A stretch of DNA of 64,000 bases from positions 6,324,001-6,388,000 of the forward strand of contig NZ_CP092915.1 in assembly GCF_022557175.1 (NCBI RefSeq), read 5' to 3'. This stretch comes from Mycolicibacterium sp. YH-1 (GTDB lineage Bacteria > Actinomycetota > Actinomycetes > Mycobacteriales > Mycobacteriaceae). The position numbers and the translations under genes were made by a program. Within the stretch, counting starts at the first letter, position 1. Each line of letters begins with the position of its first letter. Below are positions 16,789 through 24,801 of the stretch, piece after piece. Below the pieces are notes generated by a model, which worked only from the letters and a program-made list of their open reading frames with translations, searched no databases and had not been told where the DNA came from.

Positions 16789-17268
16789 ATCGACATCAGC
16801 GACATCGACGAAGGTCACCAGGCCCCCGAAGGACTCCGGGGCATCACCGGTGATCGGTTCCAGTAGATGGCCGACGTGATCGCCTGCGTCGAAGCGGGTG
16901 AGAACCCTACCGACGAACCAGGCGACCGCATCATCGAGGATCGGCATGTCGTGCGGTCCGACATGCCATGCGCAGCGACCGAACTTGTCGACCTCGTCAC
17001 CGGTCTGACTGCCGAACAACCGTGCTAGTTCGACGTGCTGACGCGAGAGCACGTGCACCGCGAGATGATCCGCGTCGCGCGCAACGCGGTAGGTGTGGTT
17101 GCGCTTGGACAGTCCGATCAGGAATCGGGGCGGCCGGATGCTGGTCTGGCTCGCGAAGCCGACCAGACAGCCGGCACGGTTCCCCTGCGTCTGCGTCGTC
17201 ACGACGAACATCGGGTAATCGAGGTGTCCGACCAGCCGCTCGAAGGCATCAGAACCCGACAGCGCCAC
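16771..17268 (-). CDS. Flavin-reductase-like FMN-binding protein
   Basis: A 165-residue split-barrel protein of the flavin reductase-like domain family. It begins with FERLVGHLDYPMFVVTT, contains the flavin-binding GCLVGFASQTSIRPPRFLIGLSKRNHTYRVARDADHLAVHVLS stretch and ends near PITGDAPESFGGLVTF. It may supply reduced flavin or act on a small molecule. I chose the GTG at 17268 because GGGAGGGG precedes it; the longer open frame runs into the cutinase promoter region. It is divergent from the cutinase gene. Confidence 0.8.
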   Translation of the reverse strand: MALSGSDAFERLVGHLDYPMFVVTTQTQGNRAGCLVGFASQTSIRPPRFLIGLSKRNHTYRVARDADHLAVHVLSRQHVELARLFGSQTGDEVDKFGRCAWHVGPHDMPILDDAVAWFVGRVLTRFDAGDHVGHLLEPITGDAPESFGGLVTFVDVADVDPGHEA

Positions 17269-17419
17269 GACCGCCCCTCCCACTCGATGGGACTGAAACC
17301 TAGACGCACTGTATCGGGCGACCTCGACCAGCCCTTTGTTACTGGAGTGAATTCTGAGACAATTGGGTACGCAGTGGCCCAGTCCACTCAGCAGATGTCT
17401 CCAGGTCGAGGGAGAGACC

Positions 17420-18094
17420 GTGCCACCCACACGCCGGCGCGCGCGCCAGGTCGCGGCCGTCGTCGCGTCGGTGATCGCCGTCCTCAGCACCACGACCACA
17501 CTCGGAGCGCCCCCGGCGTCCGCCGCCCCGAAGTGCACCGATATCGAGGTGATATTCGCCCGCGGCACCGATGAGCCCGCGGGTATCGGTGTGGTCGGCC
17601 AAGCCCTGGTCGACACGCTGCGCCCGATGGTGAAGGGCATGTCGGTCGGCACGTACGCGGTGAAGTACCCGGCGACGTGGGACTTCCTTCAGGCCGCCGT
17701 TGGCGCCAACGACGCGAGCAAGCGCATTCAGTCCACGGTCGCCAAATGCCCCGACACCAAGATCGTCCTCGGCGGCTACTCGCAGGGCGCCGCCGTCATG
17801 GACGTCGTCACCACATCCCCGATCGCGGGACTCGGATACACCTCACCGCTGCCCGCGAAGGTCATCCCGCACGTCGCCGCCGTCGCTGTCTTCGGCAACC
17901 CCTCGGCACGGCTCGGCAGGCCGTTGACGACGCTGAGCCCCGACTTCGGTGCGCGTACCGCGGACCTGTGCAACACCAACGACCCGATCTGCTCGCTGGG
18001 ACGCGATTTCGACGCGCACACCTCCTATGAGGAGTCCGGTCTGGTGAAGCTCGCCGCCCAGTGGATCACCAAACACGTCCAGGAACGGGACTAG
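17420..18094 (+). CDS. Secreted cutinase-family esterase
   Basis: A 224-residue alpha/beta hydrolase of the mycobacterial cutinase-like (Culp) family. The basic N-terminus VPPTRRRARQ and a hydrophobic stretch ending PPASAAP form a Sec signal peptide. The triad is Ser121 in GGYSQG, Asp188 in CNTNDPIC and His200 in FDAHTS. Cysteines at 39/110 and 184/191 fit the two conserved disulfides. It hydrolyses esters outside the cell; Culp proteins act on lipids and fatty-acid esters. The GTG at 17420 follows GAGGGAGA and gives a normal signal peptide. Confidence 0.92.
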   Translation: MPPTRRRARQVAAVVASVIAVLSTTTTLGAPPASAAPKCTDIEVIFARGTDEPAGIGVVGQALVDTLRPMVKGMSVGTYAVKYPATWDFLQAAVGANDASKRIQSTVAKCPDTKIVLGGYSQGAAVMDVVTTSPIAGLGYTSPLPAKVIPHVAAVAVFGNPSARLGRPLTTLSPDFGARTADLCNTNDPICSLGRDFDAHTSYEESGLVKLAAQWITKHVQERD

Positions 18095-18100
18095 CAGCCG

Positions 18101-18901
18101 ATGAACGGTTTCGACGGCAAGGGCGTACTCGTCACCGGGGCCGCATCGGGTATCGGCCTGTCCACGGCGCGACGGTTACTGGCCGAGGGCGCGACAGTGG
18201 TGGGCATCGATCTCGCATCCGACGCACCCGACACAGGCGCGGACGAACGGTTCACCTACCGGCGTGTTGATGTACTCGACAGCGACGGTGTCGGCGCCGC
18301 AGTGGCCGCCGTGGTTACGCTCGCCGGTCGGCTCGACGGTGTCGTGCACTCCGCGGGCGTGGCTGGCGGTGGCCCCATGCACCTGTTGCCAGACACCGAG
18401 TGGGACAGAGTGATCGGCATCAACCTCAAGGGCACGTTCATCGTCAACCGTGCGGCGTTGAGCCAGATGATGCAGCAGGACCGGGTCGCCGGTGAGCGGG
18501 GCGCCATCGTCAACCTATCCAGCATCGAGGGCCTGGAGGGCACCGCGGGCGGTAGTTCGTACAACGCCTCCAAGGGTGGCGTCGTGCTGCTCACCAAGAA
18601 CGCCGCCATCGACTACGGGCCGAGCGGGATCCGAGCCAACGCCATCTGCCCCGGATTCATCGAGACGCCGCTGCTCGACTCGGTCGTGGGGCTGCCGGGG
18701 ATGGAGCACGCCCGCGAGGGTCTCCGCCACGAGCACAAGCTTCGGCGTTTCGGCCTGCCCGACGAGGTGGCCGCCGTCGCGGTGTTCCTGCTCTCGCCCG
18801 ACGCGAGTTTCGTGAGCGGCCAGGCGATCGCGGTGGACGGCGGCTACACCGCAGGACGCGATCACCACATCACCGAGATGATGGGCCTGGGCGAGCAGTA
18901 G
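18101..18901 (+). CDS. Classical short-chain dehydrogenase/reductase
   Basis: A 266-residue NAD(P)-dependent SDR with the full catalytic set: TGAASGIG cofactor motif, catalytic Ser in NLSSIEG, YNASK with Tyr and Lys, and the C-terminal ICPGFIETPL and GQAIAVDGGYTAG motifs. It starts 6 bp after the cutinase stop and is followed closely by a TetR gene. The substrate is unknown; the group includes FabG-like and hydroxysteroid-type enzymes. Confidence 0.9.
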   Translation: MNGFDGKGVLVTGAASGIGLSTARRLLAEGATVVGIDLASDAPDTGADERFTYRRVDVLDSDGVGAAVAAVVTLAGRLDGVVHSAGVAGGGPMHLLPDTEWDRVIGINLKGTFIVNRAALSQMMQQDRVAGERGAIVNLSSIEGLEGTAGGSSYNASKGGVVLLTKNAAIDYGPSGIRANAICPGFIETPLLDSVVGLPGMEHAREGLRHEHKLRRFGLPDEVAAVAVFLLSPDASFVSGQAIAVDGGYTAGRDHHITEMMGLGEQ

Positions 18902-18911
18902 GCTCCCACGC

Positions 18912-19550
18912 GTGCCGCCGGACGCGTCGAACACCAGGGCCAAGCTGCTCGACAGCGCGGCCCGAGCCTTCGCGCGCGACGGGGTCTTCAATGCCTCCCT
19001 GATCGAGATCACGCGTCAGGCCGGCCAGCGCAACCGGGCCGCACTCAGTTATCACTTCGGTTCGCGCGATGGCATCCTGTGTGCCGTCATCGACCGCCAC
19101 GCCCCGTTTCTCGCAAGCCGGGAGGGTGAACTGCTCCTCGTCGCCAAGGGCGCGGCGGGACTTGAACCGGTCATCGAGGCCCTCGTGCGTCCCGCCGCGG
19201 AGCTTGCGGACAGCGACTGGCGGGGCCGTTGCTGCCTGCTGATCATTGCCGAACTGACCGGTGAGGACCGAAGCCAGTACAGCCGGGAGCTACAAGAGGT
19301 TCTCGCACGCACCGGCGGTAACGAGGTGTTCGCGCTACTCACCGAGCGAACCCCCAACCTCACGGATTCCCTTCGTACCGAGCGCTTCTCGCTGGTGGTT
19401 ATGTTCATATTGCGGGCCATAGCCGATCGTGCCGACGTACTGGAGCGTCAGACGGGACACGGCCGCCCGCAGCTCGAGCACGAACCGTTCGTCGCCAACC
19501 TGGTCGCCATGGCCGCAGCCGCGATGGGCGCGCCCGACCCGTTGACATAA
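18912..19550 (+). CDS. TetR-family transcriptional regulator
   Basis: A 212-residue repressor. The N-terminal helix-turn-helix is ARAFARDGVFNASLIEITRQAGQRNRAALSYHFGSRDGIL, with the recognition helix and YHF signature at residues 20-60. The C-terminal ligand domain is all-alpha and unclassified. GTG start, 10 bp after the SDR stop. The last codons of this gene contain the -35 hexamer of the next promoter, whose spacer carries an inverted repeat that is the likely operator. Confidence 0.88.
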   Translation: MPPDASNTRAKLLDSAARAFARDGVFNASLIEITRQAGQRNRAALSYHFGSRDGILCAVIDRHAPFLASREGELLLVAKGAAGLEPVIEALVRPAAELADSDWRGRCCLLIIAELTGEDRSQYSRELQEVLARTGGNEVFALLTERTPNLTDSLRTERFSLVVMFILRAIADRADVLERQTGHGRPQLEHEPFVANLVAMAAAAMGAPDPLT

Positions 19551-19570
19551 GCACCCCTGCTTATTACTGT
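19542..19570 (+). promoter_or_regulatory. Sigma-A-type promoter with built-in operator
   Basis: TTGACA (19542-19547) and TACTGT (19565-19570) are separated by exactly 17 bp, and the ATG at 19578 lies 7 nt after the -10 box, so the transcript is probably leaderless. A perfect inverted repeat, ATAAGCA-CCCC-TGCTTAT (19547-19564), fills the spacer. Binding there would block RNA polymerase; the TetR protein encoded immediately upstream is the obvious candidate. Confidence 0.75.
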
Positions 19571-19577
19571 GATGCGA

Positions 19578-20603
19578 ATGAGGGCTGTTCGCGTCGTTCG
19601 TCATGGGGATCCAACGGAAGCCCTTGAGGTTCAAGATGTTCCAATTCCCGACGTGGGACCGGGCGAGGTGCGGATAGCCGTCTCCGCGGCGTCCCTCAAC
19701 TTCGGTGACATCGCCCGCTGCCGCGGAACGGTGGCCAGTGTCATGGGTCAGGTGCCCTTCACTCTCGGCATGGACGTCTGCGGTGTCGTCGACGAGGCAG
19801 GCGAGGGCGCCTCCGAATGGGTGGGTCGCCGAGTGGTCGCGATGACCAAGCAATCCCTGGGCGGCCTGGGTGAGTTCGCGATCGCGCCGGTGACCGGAAC
19901 GTTCGACGCACCGCCTGAGCTGGACGATGCCGCGGCCGCCGCATTCACGCTGCCATTCCACGTGGGCTACCTAGCCCTGCACACACGAGCCAAGCTGGCC
20001 GCAGGCGAGACTCTGTTGGTAGTGGGCGGCGCGAGTGCTGTTGGCACTGCCGTCATTCAACTCGGTGTCGCCGCGGGCGCCAACGTCATCGCGATCGCCG
20101 GTGGCCCCGAGAAGGCGCGCCTGTGTGAGCAACTCGGCGCCTCGGCCATCGACCACACCTGCGCCGATCTCTTCGACGAGGTGAACGCCCGCACCGACGG
20201 GCGCGGCGCGGACGTGGCCGTCGACCTCGTGGGCGGTGAGCAGACCGAGGTCATCTGGACGTGTCTGGCACGGGAGGGGCGCTACCTGCCCGTCGGCTTC
20301 AACGACGATCCGCAATCGGGCCTGACGGGCCGGCCGCTGCGCAAGGTCTCGATGGGCAACATATCGGTGCTCGGGGTGATTCTGGGATACGGCGAACTGC
20401 CGGTCGACTTCCGCAGGTTCGGGCTCAACATGTTTCCCGCGGAGGTTGGCCGTCAGGTCCATGGCGCGCTCCTCGATCTGCTGGCAGCGGGGACTGTGCA
20501 TCCCGTCATCGGACGTCGGATCGCGATGGACGAGGTGGCCGGCGCGCTACGTGACCACGAGCAGCGCAGGACCACGGGTCGTACGGTCGTCTCGGTCCGA
20601 TGA
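19578..20603 (+). CDS. Zinc-independent quinone-oxidoreductase-like MDR enzyme
   Basis: A 341-residue medium-chain dehydrogenase of the NADPH:quinone oxidoreductase group. It starts MRAVRVVRHGDPTEALEVQDVP and lacks zinc-binding Cys residues. The GroES-like part holds LNFGDIARCRG and LGMDVCGVV; the NADPH motif is VVGGASAVGTAVIQLGVAAGA and is followed by DVAVDLVGG. I chose the ATG at 19578 because the promoter implies leaderless transcription; GTG/ATG codons at 19569 and 19572 are in the same frame but overlap or abut the -10 box. It is coupled to the sulfotransferase by an ATGA overlap. Confidence 0.9.
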   Translation: MRAVRVVRHGDPTEALEVQDVPIPDVGPGEVRIAVSAASLNFGDIARCRGTVASVMGQVPFTLGMDVCGVVDEAGEGASEWVGRRVVAMTKQSLGGLGEFAIAPVTGTFDAPPELDDAAAAAFTLPFHVGYLALHTRAKLAAGETLLVVGGASAVGTAVIQLGVAAGANVIAIAGGPEKARLCEQLGASAIDHTCADLFDEVNARTDGRGADVAVDLVGGEQTEVIWTCLAREGRYLPVGFNDDPQSGLTGRPLRKVSMGNISVLGVILGYGELPVDFRRFGLNMFPAEVGRQVHGALLDLLAAGTVHPVIGRRIAMDEVAGALRDHEQRRTTGRTVVSVR

Positions 20604-21751
20604 ACGTCGATCAGGTGATGTCGGCCGCGGTCCAGCAGGCGGGATCCGACGACTTCGGGCCCGATGACTTCATGGAGGGCCTCACCGTCCTGTGTGGCTC
20701 ACTCGAGGACGCTCGGTTGACCGATCTGGGACATTTCGCGTTGGAGCAGAACGTGACCGGCAGTCTGGTGAATCGGCTGCGGGTCCACGACTGGGTCCGG
20801 CAGAAGCCCGAGATCTCACAGGAGCGGATCGACGCACCCCTGATCGTCATCGGCATGTTTCGGGCGGGCACAACGTTCCTGAGCCAGCTCCTCGACCGGG
20901 ACGCCGACAATCGCGCTCTGCTGCGATGGGAGGCCGCCGACAGCGTGCCGCCACCGTCGCCGGCCACCCACCGATCCGGGCCTCGCGTCGACGCCGCCAA
21001 CGCTGCCATCGACATGCTCGAGTCGCTCAATCCGCGGATGCGGATCGTCCACCACGAGGACGCCGAGGGACCGACCGAGTGCATAACCCTGCTGGGTCAG
21101 GACTTCAAGAGCCTGACCTGGGAGGCGATGGCCAACGTGCCCGCCTACAGCGATTGGCTGATGAAGGCCGACCACCGATCCGCCTACGAGTACCACCGCA
21201 CGGTGCTCCAGATTCTGCAGAGCGGGGGAAGGCGCGGCACGTGGACGTTGAAGAGTCCCAATCACGCGATCGCCATGGAATCGCTGCACTCGGTGTACCC
21301 GGACGCCAGACTCGTTCTGCTGCATCGTGACCCGACGGTGCTGTGCGCGTCGGCGTGCAGTCTGATTTCCACCCTGACCGGTACCTTCAGCGACGGCGAC
21401 CACACCGCCTACATCGCCGAGCACTGGACGCAGATGCTGGCGGAGTCCGTGAACCGGACCGAGACCTTCCGGGCGGCGCACCCGGATCACGAGATCATCG
21501 ACGTGCAGTACGCCGATCTCGTCCGAGACCCGCTGGGCACGGTTGAGACCATCTACGCCGCATCCGATCGGGAGTTCGGCAACCGGGCGCGCGCCGAAAT
21601 GTCGGCGTACGTCGAGGCGAATCCCAAAGGCCGCTTCGGCGCCCACGGCTACCGGCTCGAGGAATACGGCCTCCAGACGGGAGGCATCCGGGAGCGATTC
21701 GCCGAGTACATTGAGCGCTACGACATCGCAGCCGAGACCAGAAGGGCTTAA
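20600..21751 (+). CDS. Sulfotransferase-family protein
   Basis: A 383-residue protein of the mycobacterial sulfotransferase family (Sulfotransfer_3 type). The 5'-phosphosulfate-binding loop is VIGMFRAGTTFLSQLL near residues 82-97 and the 3'-phosphate motif is LVLLHRDPTVLCAS near 240. TWTLKSPNH supplies a conserved Lys. It would transfer sulfate from PAPS to a hydroxylated lipid or small molecule, or be a related hydroxyl-modifying enzyme. Co-transcribed with the quinone-reductase-like gene under the TetR-controlled promoter. Confidence 0.85.
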   Translation: MNVDQVMSAAVQQAGSDDFGPDDFMEGLTVLCGSLEDARLTDLGHFALEQNVTGSLVNRLRVHDWVRQKPEISQERIDAPLIVIGMFRAGTTFLSQLLDRDADNRALLRWEAADSVPPPSPATHRSGPRVDAANAAIDMLESLNPRMRIVHHEDAEGPTECITLLGQDFKSLTWEAMANVPAYSDWLMKADHRSAYEYHRTVLQILQSGGRRGTWTLKSPNHAIAMESLHSVYPDARLVLLHRDPTVLCASACSLISTLTGTFSDGDHTAYIAEHWTQMLAESVNRTETFRAAHPDHEIIDVQYADLVRDPLGTVETIYAASDREFGNRARAEMSAYVEANPKGRFGAHGYRLEEYGLQTGGIRERFAEYIERYDIAAETRRA

Positions 21752-21762
21752 ACGCCCGGCGG

Positions 21763-23118
21763 TCAGCGGTAGGCGTCGGCCTCGACCACGTCCCGCACCG
21801 TGCTCAGCGCCTCGCGCAGGGTGGCGACGTCAGACGACCCCAACGCGAGCCGAATTGCCTGTGGCACTTGCGATGATGTCGCGTAGGGTGCCGCCGTAGA
21901 CACCGAGATGTGCTCACGCTCGAGCGCTGCGGCGATCCGGTCTGCCCGGGCGTCTTCGGCCAGCGGCAGCCAGATGAAGTAGGACGAGGGGTGACCACGC
22001 AGCGGCATACCGGCCAGGACCTCGCGGGCGATGGCCTGCCGTGCGATCGCGTCTGCACGTTTGTCGGCCTCCAGGCGGCTAACGGTGCCGTCCTCGATCC
22101 ATCGGCACGCAATAGCCGACACCACCGCTGGGGTGTTCCACGTGGTCGCCCGGATCGCACGCTCGATCGACGACACCAAAGGCTTTGGCGCCGAGACGAA
22201 ACCGACCCGCAGCCCGGTGGCCACGCTCTTCGAGAGCCCTGACACGTAGACCGTGATATCCGGAGCGAGTGCCGCGAGCGGCGGCGGTGGCCGCTCCACG
22301 AGGTACGCGTAGGACGCGTCCTCGATGACGAGTACCCCGTGGCGCCGGGCGATCTCCACCAGGCGTGTCCGGGCAGCGGCGTCCATGACCCAGCCCAGCG
22401 GGTTGTGCATCGTCGGCATGACATAGACGGCGCGCACCGGTCGCGTGGCGCACAACCGCTCGAAGGCGTCCAGATCGGAACCCTGTGGCGTCACCGGCAG
22501 CGGCGCCAGCTCAAGCCGGAGCATCTGGGCCAGCACCGTGAACCCCGGGTAGGTGAGCGCGTCGACCGCCACGACGTCGCCTGCCTGCAACGTCGCGAGC
22601 ATCGTCGTCGCGAGGCCGTGCTGCGCACCGTTGACAATCAGGACCCGGTCGGCGCCGGTGTGCAGGCCGCGCTGCGCGAGGTGCCTGGCAATCGTGGCCC
22701 GCTCGCGTGGGCGACCGCGATGGGGCTGATAGCGCAGGAGCGCTTCGAGATCGCCCGACGACGCGAGCTGTCGCAGGGCGACGCGCAACATGTCGGCCTG
22801 GCCGGGCAGTGTTGGGTAGTTGAAACTGAGGTCGACGGTATCGCTCGAGGCCGGCTGCTGATCGATGCCGTGGCCGGGCGGCAACGCGAGTTCTCGAACG
22901 AACGTGCCACGTCCCGGTTCCCCGCTGACCAGGCCCATGGCCTCCAACTCCGCGTAGACACGGGACGCGGTCACCAACGCGATCCCCTCCCGGGCCGCGA
23001 GTTCGCGATGCGTTGGAAGCCGAGTTCCCGATGTCAGGCGGCCCGCCCGGATGTCTGCCGCGAAGGCGTCCACCACCGACTTGTACCGCGCGACCGCCAC
23101 GACTCGCATTGTATGCAT
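21763..23118 (-). CDS. MocR-type regulator (GntR HTH fused to aminotransferase fold)
   Basis: A 451-residue GntR/MocR protein. The winged helix (FAADIRAGRLTSGTRLPTHRELAAREGIALVTASRVYAELEAMGLV) is at residues 20-75; the rest is a fold-type-I aminotransferase domain with the PLP Lys in YVSGLSKSVATGLRVGF. MocR proteins sense PLP or amino compounds and often bind direct repeats. It is divergent from a DJ-1/PfpI gene 65 bp away, which is its likely target. I took the ATG at 23118; another in-frame ATG three codons in is possible. The usual partners pdxS/pdxT are not nearby. Confidence 0.9.
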   Translation of the reverse strand: MHTMRVVAVARYKSVVDAFAADIRAGRLTSGTRLPTHRELAAREGIALVTASRVYAELEAMGLVSGEPGRGTFVRELALPPGHGIDQQPASSDTVDLSFNYPTLPGQADMLRVALRQLASSGDLEALLRYQPHRGRPRERATIARHLAQRGLHTGADRVLIVNGAQHGLATTMLATLQAGDVVAVDALTYPGFTVLAQMLRLELAPLPVTPQGSDLDAFERLCATRPVRAVYVMPTMHNPLGWVMDAAARTRLVEIARRHGVLVIEDASYAYLVERPPPPLAALAPDITVYVSGLSKSVATGLRVGFVSAPKPLVSSIERAIRATTWNTPAVVSAIACRWIEDGTVSRLEADKRADAIARQAIAREVLAGMPLRGHPSSYFIWLPLAEDARADRIAAALEREHISVSTAAPYATSSQVPQAIRLALGSSDVATLREALSTVRDVVEADAYR

Positions 23119-23127
23119 GACAATTTC

Positions 23128-23156
23128 TTGAATGTATTGAACACCGTGCCTACGGT
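23128..23156 (+). promoter_or_regulatory. Promoter of the DJ-1/PfpI gene with MocR-like direct repeat
   Basis: TTGAAT (23128-23133) and TACGGT (23151-23156) are 17 bp apart. Two TTGAA units separated by 4 bp overlap the -35 region, and ACCGT-GCCT-ACGGT forms an inverted repeat over the -10. These are candidate binding sites for the divergent MocR regulator. Confidence 0.6.
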
Positions 23157-23183
23157 CGGGACGACGACACGGATTGGAATCTC

Positions 23184-23807
23184 ATGCACATAGCGATCCT
23201 CACCTTCGAGGGCTACAACGAACTCGACTCCCTGATCGCGCTCGGCGTGCTCAACCGGGTCAAGTCGGCCGACTGGCGCGTATCGATCGCCAGCCCGACA
23301 CCACGAGTGCGCTCCATGAACGGTGTGGTGATCGAGTCGATGGCCACCCTTGAGGAGGCCAGCGCCGCCGATGCCGTCATCGTCGGCAGCGGCATGCAGA
23401 CCCGCGACGTCGTCGCCGACCGAAGGCTCATGGCTCGGCTACAGCTCGACCCCTCGCGACAGCTGCTCGCCGGGCAGTGCTCGGGGGCTCTGATACTCGC
23501 CAAACTCGGACTACTGGACGGCATCCCCGCCTGCACGGATCTCACGACGAAGCCCTGGGTGCTGGAGGCGGGCGTCGAGGTCCTCAATCAGCCGTTCTTC
23601 GCCAAGGACAACGTCGCCACCGCGGGCGGCTGCCTGGCATCGCACTACCTGGCTGCCTGGCTGATCGCCCGCCTGGTGAGCACGGAGGCGGCCGTGAGCG
23701 CGCTGCACTACGTCGCGCCGGTCGGCGAGAAGGACGAGTACGTGGCGCACGCCATGCGCCACGTCACCCCGTCCCTGCCGGCTACTGCGACGGCGTCAGC
23801 GTCTTGA
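23184..23807 (+). CDS. DJ-1/PfpI-family (class I glutamine amidotransferase-like) protein
   Basis: A 207-residue DJ-1/PfpI-superfamily protein. The nucleophile elbow is LAGQCSGALILAKLG with Cys near residue 99, preceded by the acidic residue in LTFEGYNELD. A His in ASHYLAAWL fits the family's third position. Possible roles are isonitrile hydratase-, deglycase- or ThiJ-like hydrolysis; the sequence does not decide. Its 3' end overlaps the convergent TAXI gene by 26 bp. Control by the divergent MocR protein is likely. Confidence 0.82.
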   Translation: MHIAILTFEGYNELDSLIALGVLNRVKSADWRVSIASPTPRVRSMNGVVIESMATLEEASAADAVIVGSGMQTRDVVADRRLMARLQLDPSRQLLAGQCSGALILAKLGLLDGIPACTDLTTKPWVLEAGVEVLNQPFFAKDNVATAGGCLASHYLAAWLIARLVSTEAAVSALHYVAPVGEKDEYVAHAMRHVTPSLPATATASAS

Positions 23808-24801
23808 GTGCGTAGTCGGCACCACGGTTGAGTGGCACCGGGTCGGTATCGCGTGCCTGGTCGAGCTTGATGCCCTTGGCCGCACCGACCACCTGCGCGA
23901 GCTCTGGCTGACGGTCGAACAGGACCTTGGTCAGCACGCAGGCCAGGTTCGCGTCCAGATCGTCGCGGACCAGCAGCAGGTTCGGCACCACGATGGTCTT
24001 GGTGTCGGCGGGCAGCCCGTAGGTTGCCGCTGGGATCACGCCCTCCTCATAGACCGGGCTCAGCTCGGCCATCTTGTCCAGCTGCGGCATGATGTCCACG
24101 AACGCAACGTCATTGCGCGCCGTGGTCATCAAGTCAGTGATGCCAGGTGTCGGCAGCCCGCCCGACCAGAACAGCGCGTCGATCGACCCGTCCTTCATCC
24201 CGTCGACGGTCTTGGTGAGATCCAATCGCTGCGCGGAGACATCGGTTGCCGGGTTCAGCCCCGCCGACTCCAGCAGCCGATGGGCGATGACCTCGGTGCC
24301 CGATCCCGGTGAACCGGTCGACACCCGCTTGCCGCGCATGTCGGCAATCGTGGCGATACCGCTGCCCTTGCGGGCGATCACCTGGGTGTAGTTGGGGTAG
24401 ATACGCGAAAGGGCCTGTACGGGTTGCTTCTTCCCGTCGAAGCTGCCCTTGCCCTCCACCGCGTCGGCAGCGGTGTCGGCGAGCGAGAACGCCACCTGGT
24501 ACGTGCCGCCGACGAGCTGCTGGACGTTCTGCACCGAGGCACCCGTCTCGGCGGCAGTCGCCTTCACCTTTCCCTCGGTGGCGGCCGAGATCTGTTCGGC
24601 GTAGGCGTTTCCCAGCGAGAAGTACACCCCCGTCGAGTTCCCCGTCGCAATGCTCACCCGGGTGTCAGCGCCGACCTCGCACGTCACCTCGCCGCCCGAG
24701 TCGGCGTTGGGGGCGTCCTGCCTGCCGCCGCAGCCCGTGACCGCCGCTCCCGTCAGCGCAAGCGCCGCAAGAACGCTGACCGCGCCCCGTCCTCTGGTCA
24801 T
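23782..24801 (-). CDS. TAXI-family TRAP transporter solute-binding lipoprotein
   Basis: A 339-residue extracytoplasmic receptor of the TRAP-associated TAXI family. The signal sequence MTRGRGAVSVLAALALTGAAVTGC ends in a lipobox. Family motifs are SIATGNSTGVYFSLGNAYAEQI, ETGASVQNVQQLVGGTYQVAFS and MRGKRVSTGSPGSGTE. The ATG at 24801 overlaps the permease stop by four bases. TAXI systems import glutamate, aromatic or other carboxylates; the ligand here is not known. Confidence 0.93.
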   Translation of the reverse strand: MTRGRGAVSVLAALALTGAAVTGCGGRQDAPNADSGGEVTCEVGADTRVSIATGNSTGVYFSLGNAYAEQISAATEGKVKATAAETGASVQNVQQLVGGTYQVAFSLADTAADAVEGKGSFDGKKQPVQALSRIYPNYTQVIARKGSGIATIADMRGKRVSTGSPGSGTEVIAHRLLESAGLNPATDVSAQRLDLTKTVDGMKDGSIDALFWSGGLPTPGITDLMTTARNDVAFVDIMPQLDKMAELSPVYEEGVIPAATYGLPADTKTIVVPNLLLVRDDLDANLACVLTKVLFDRQPELAQVVGAAKGIKLDQARDTDPVPLNRGADYALKTLTPSQ

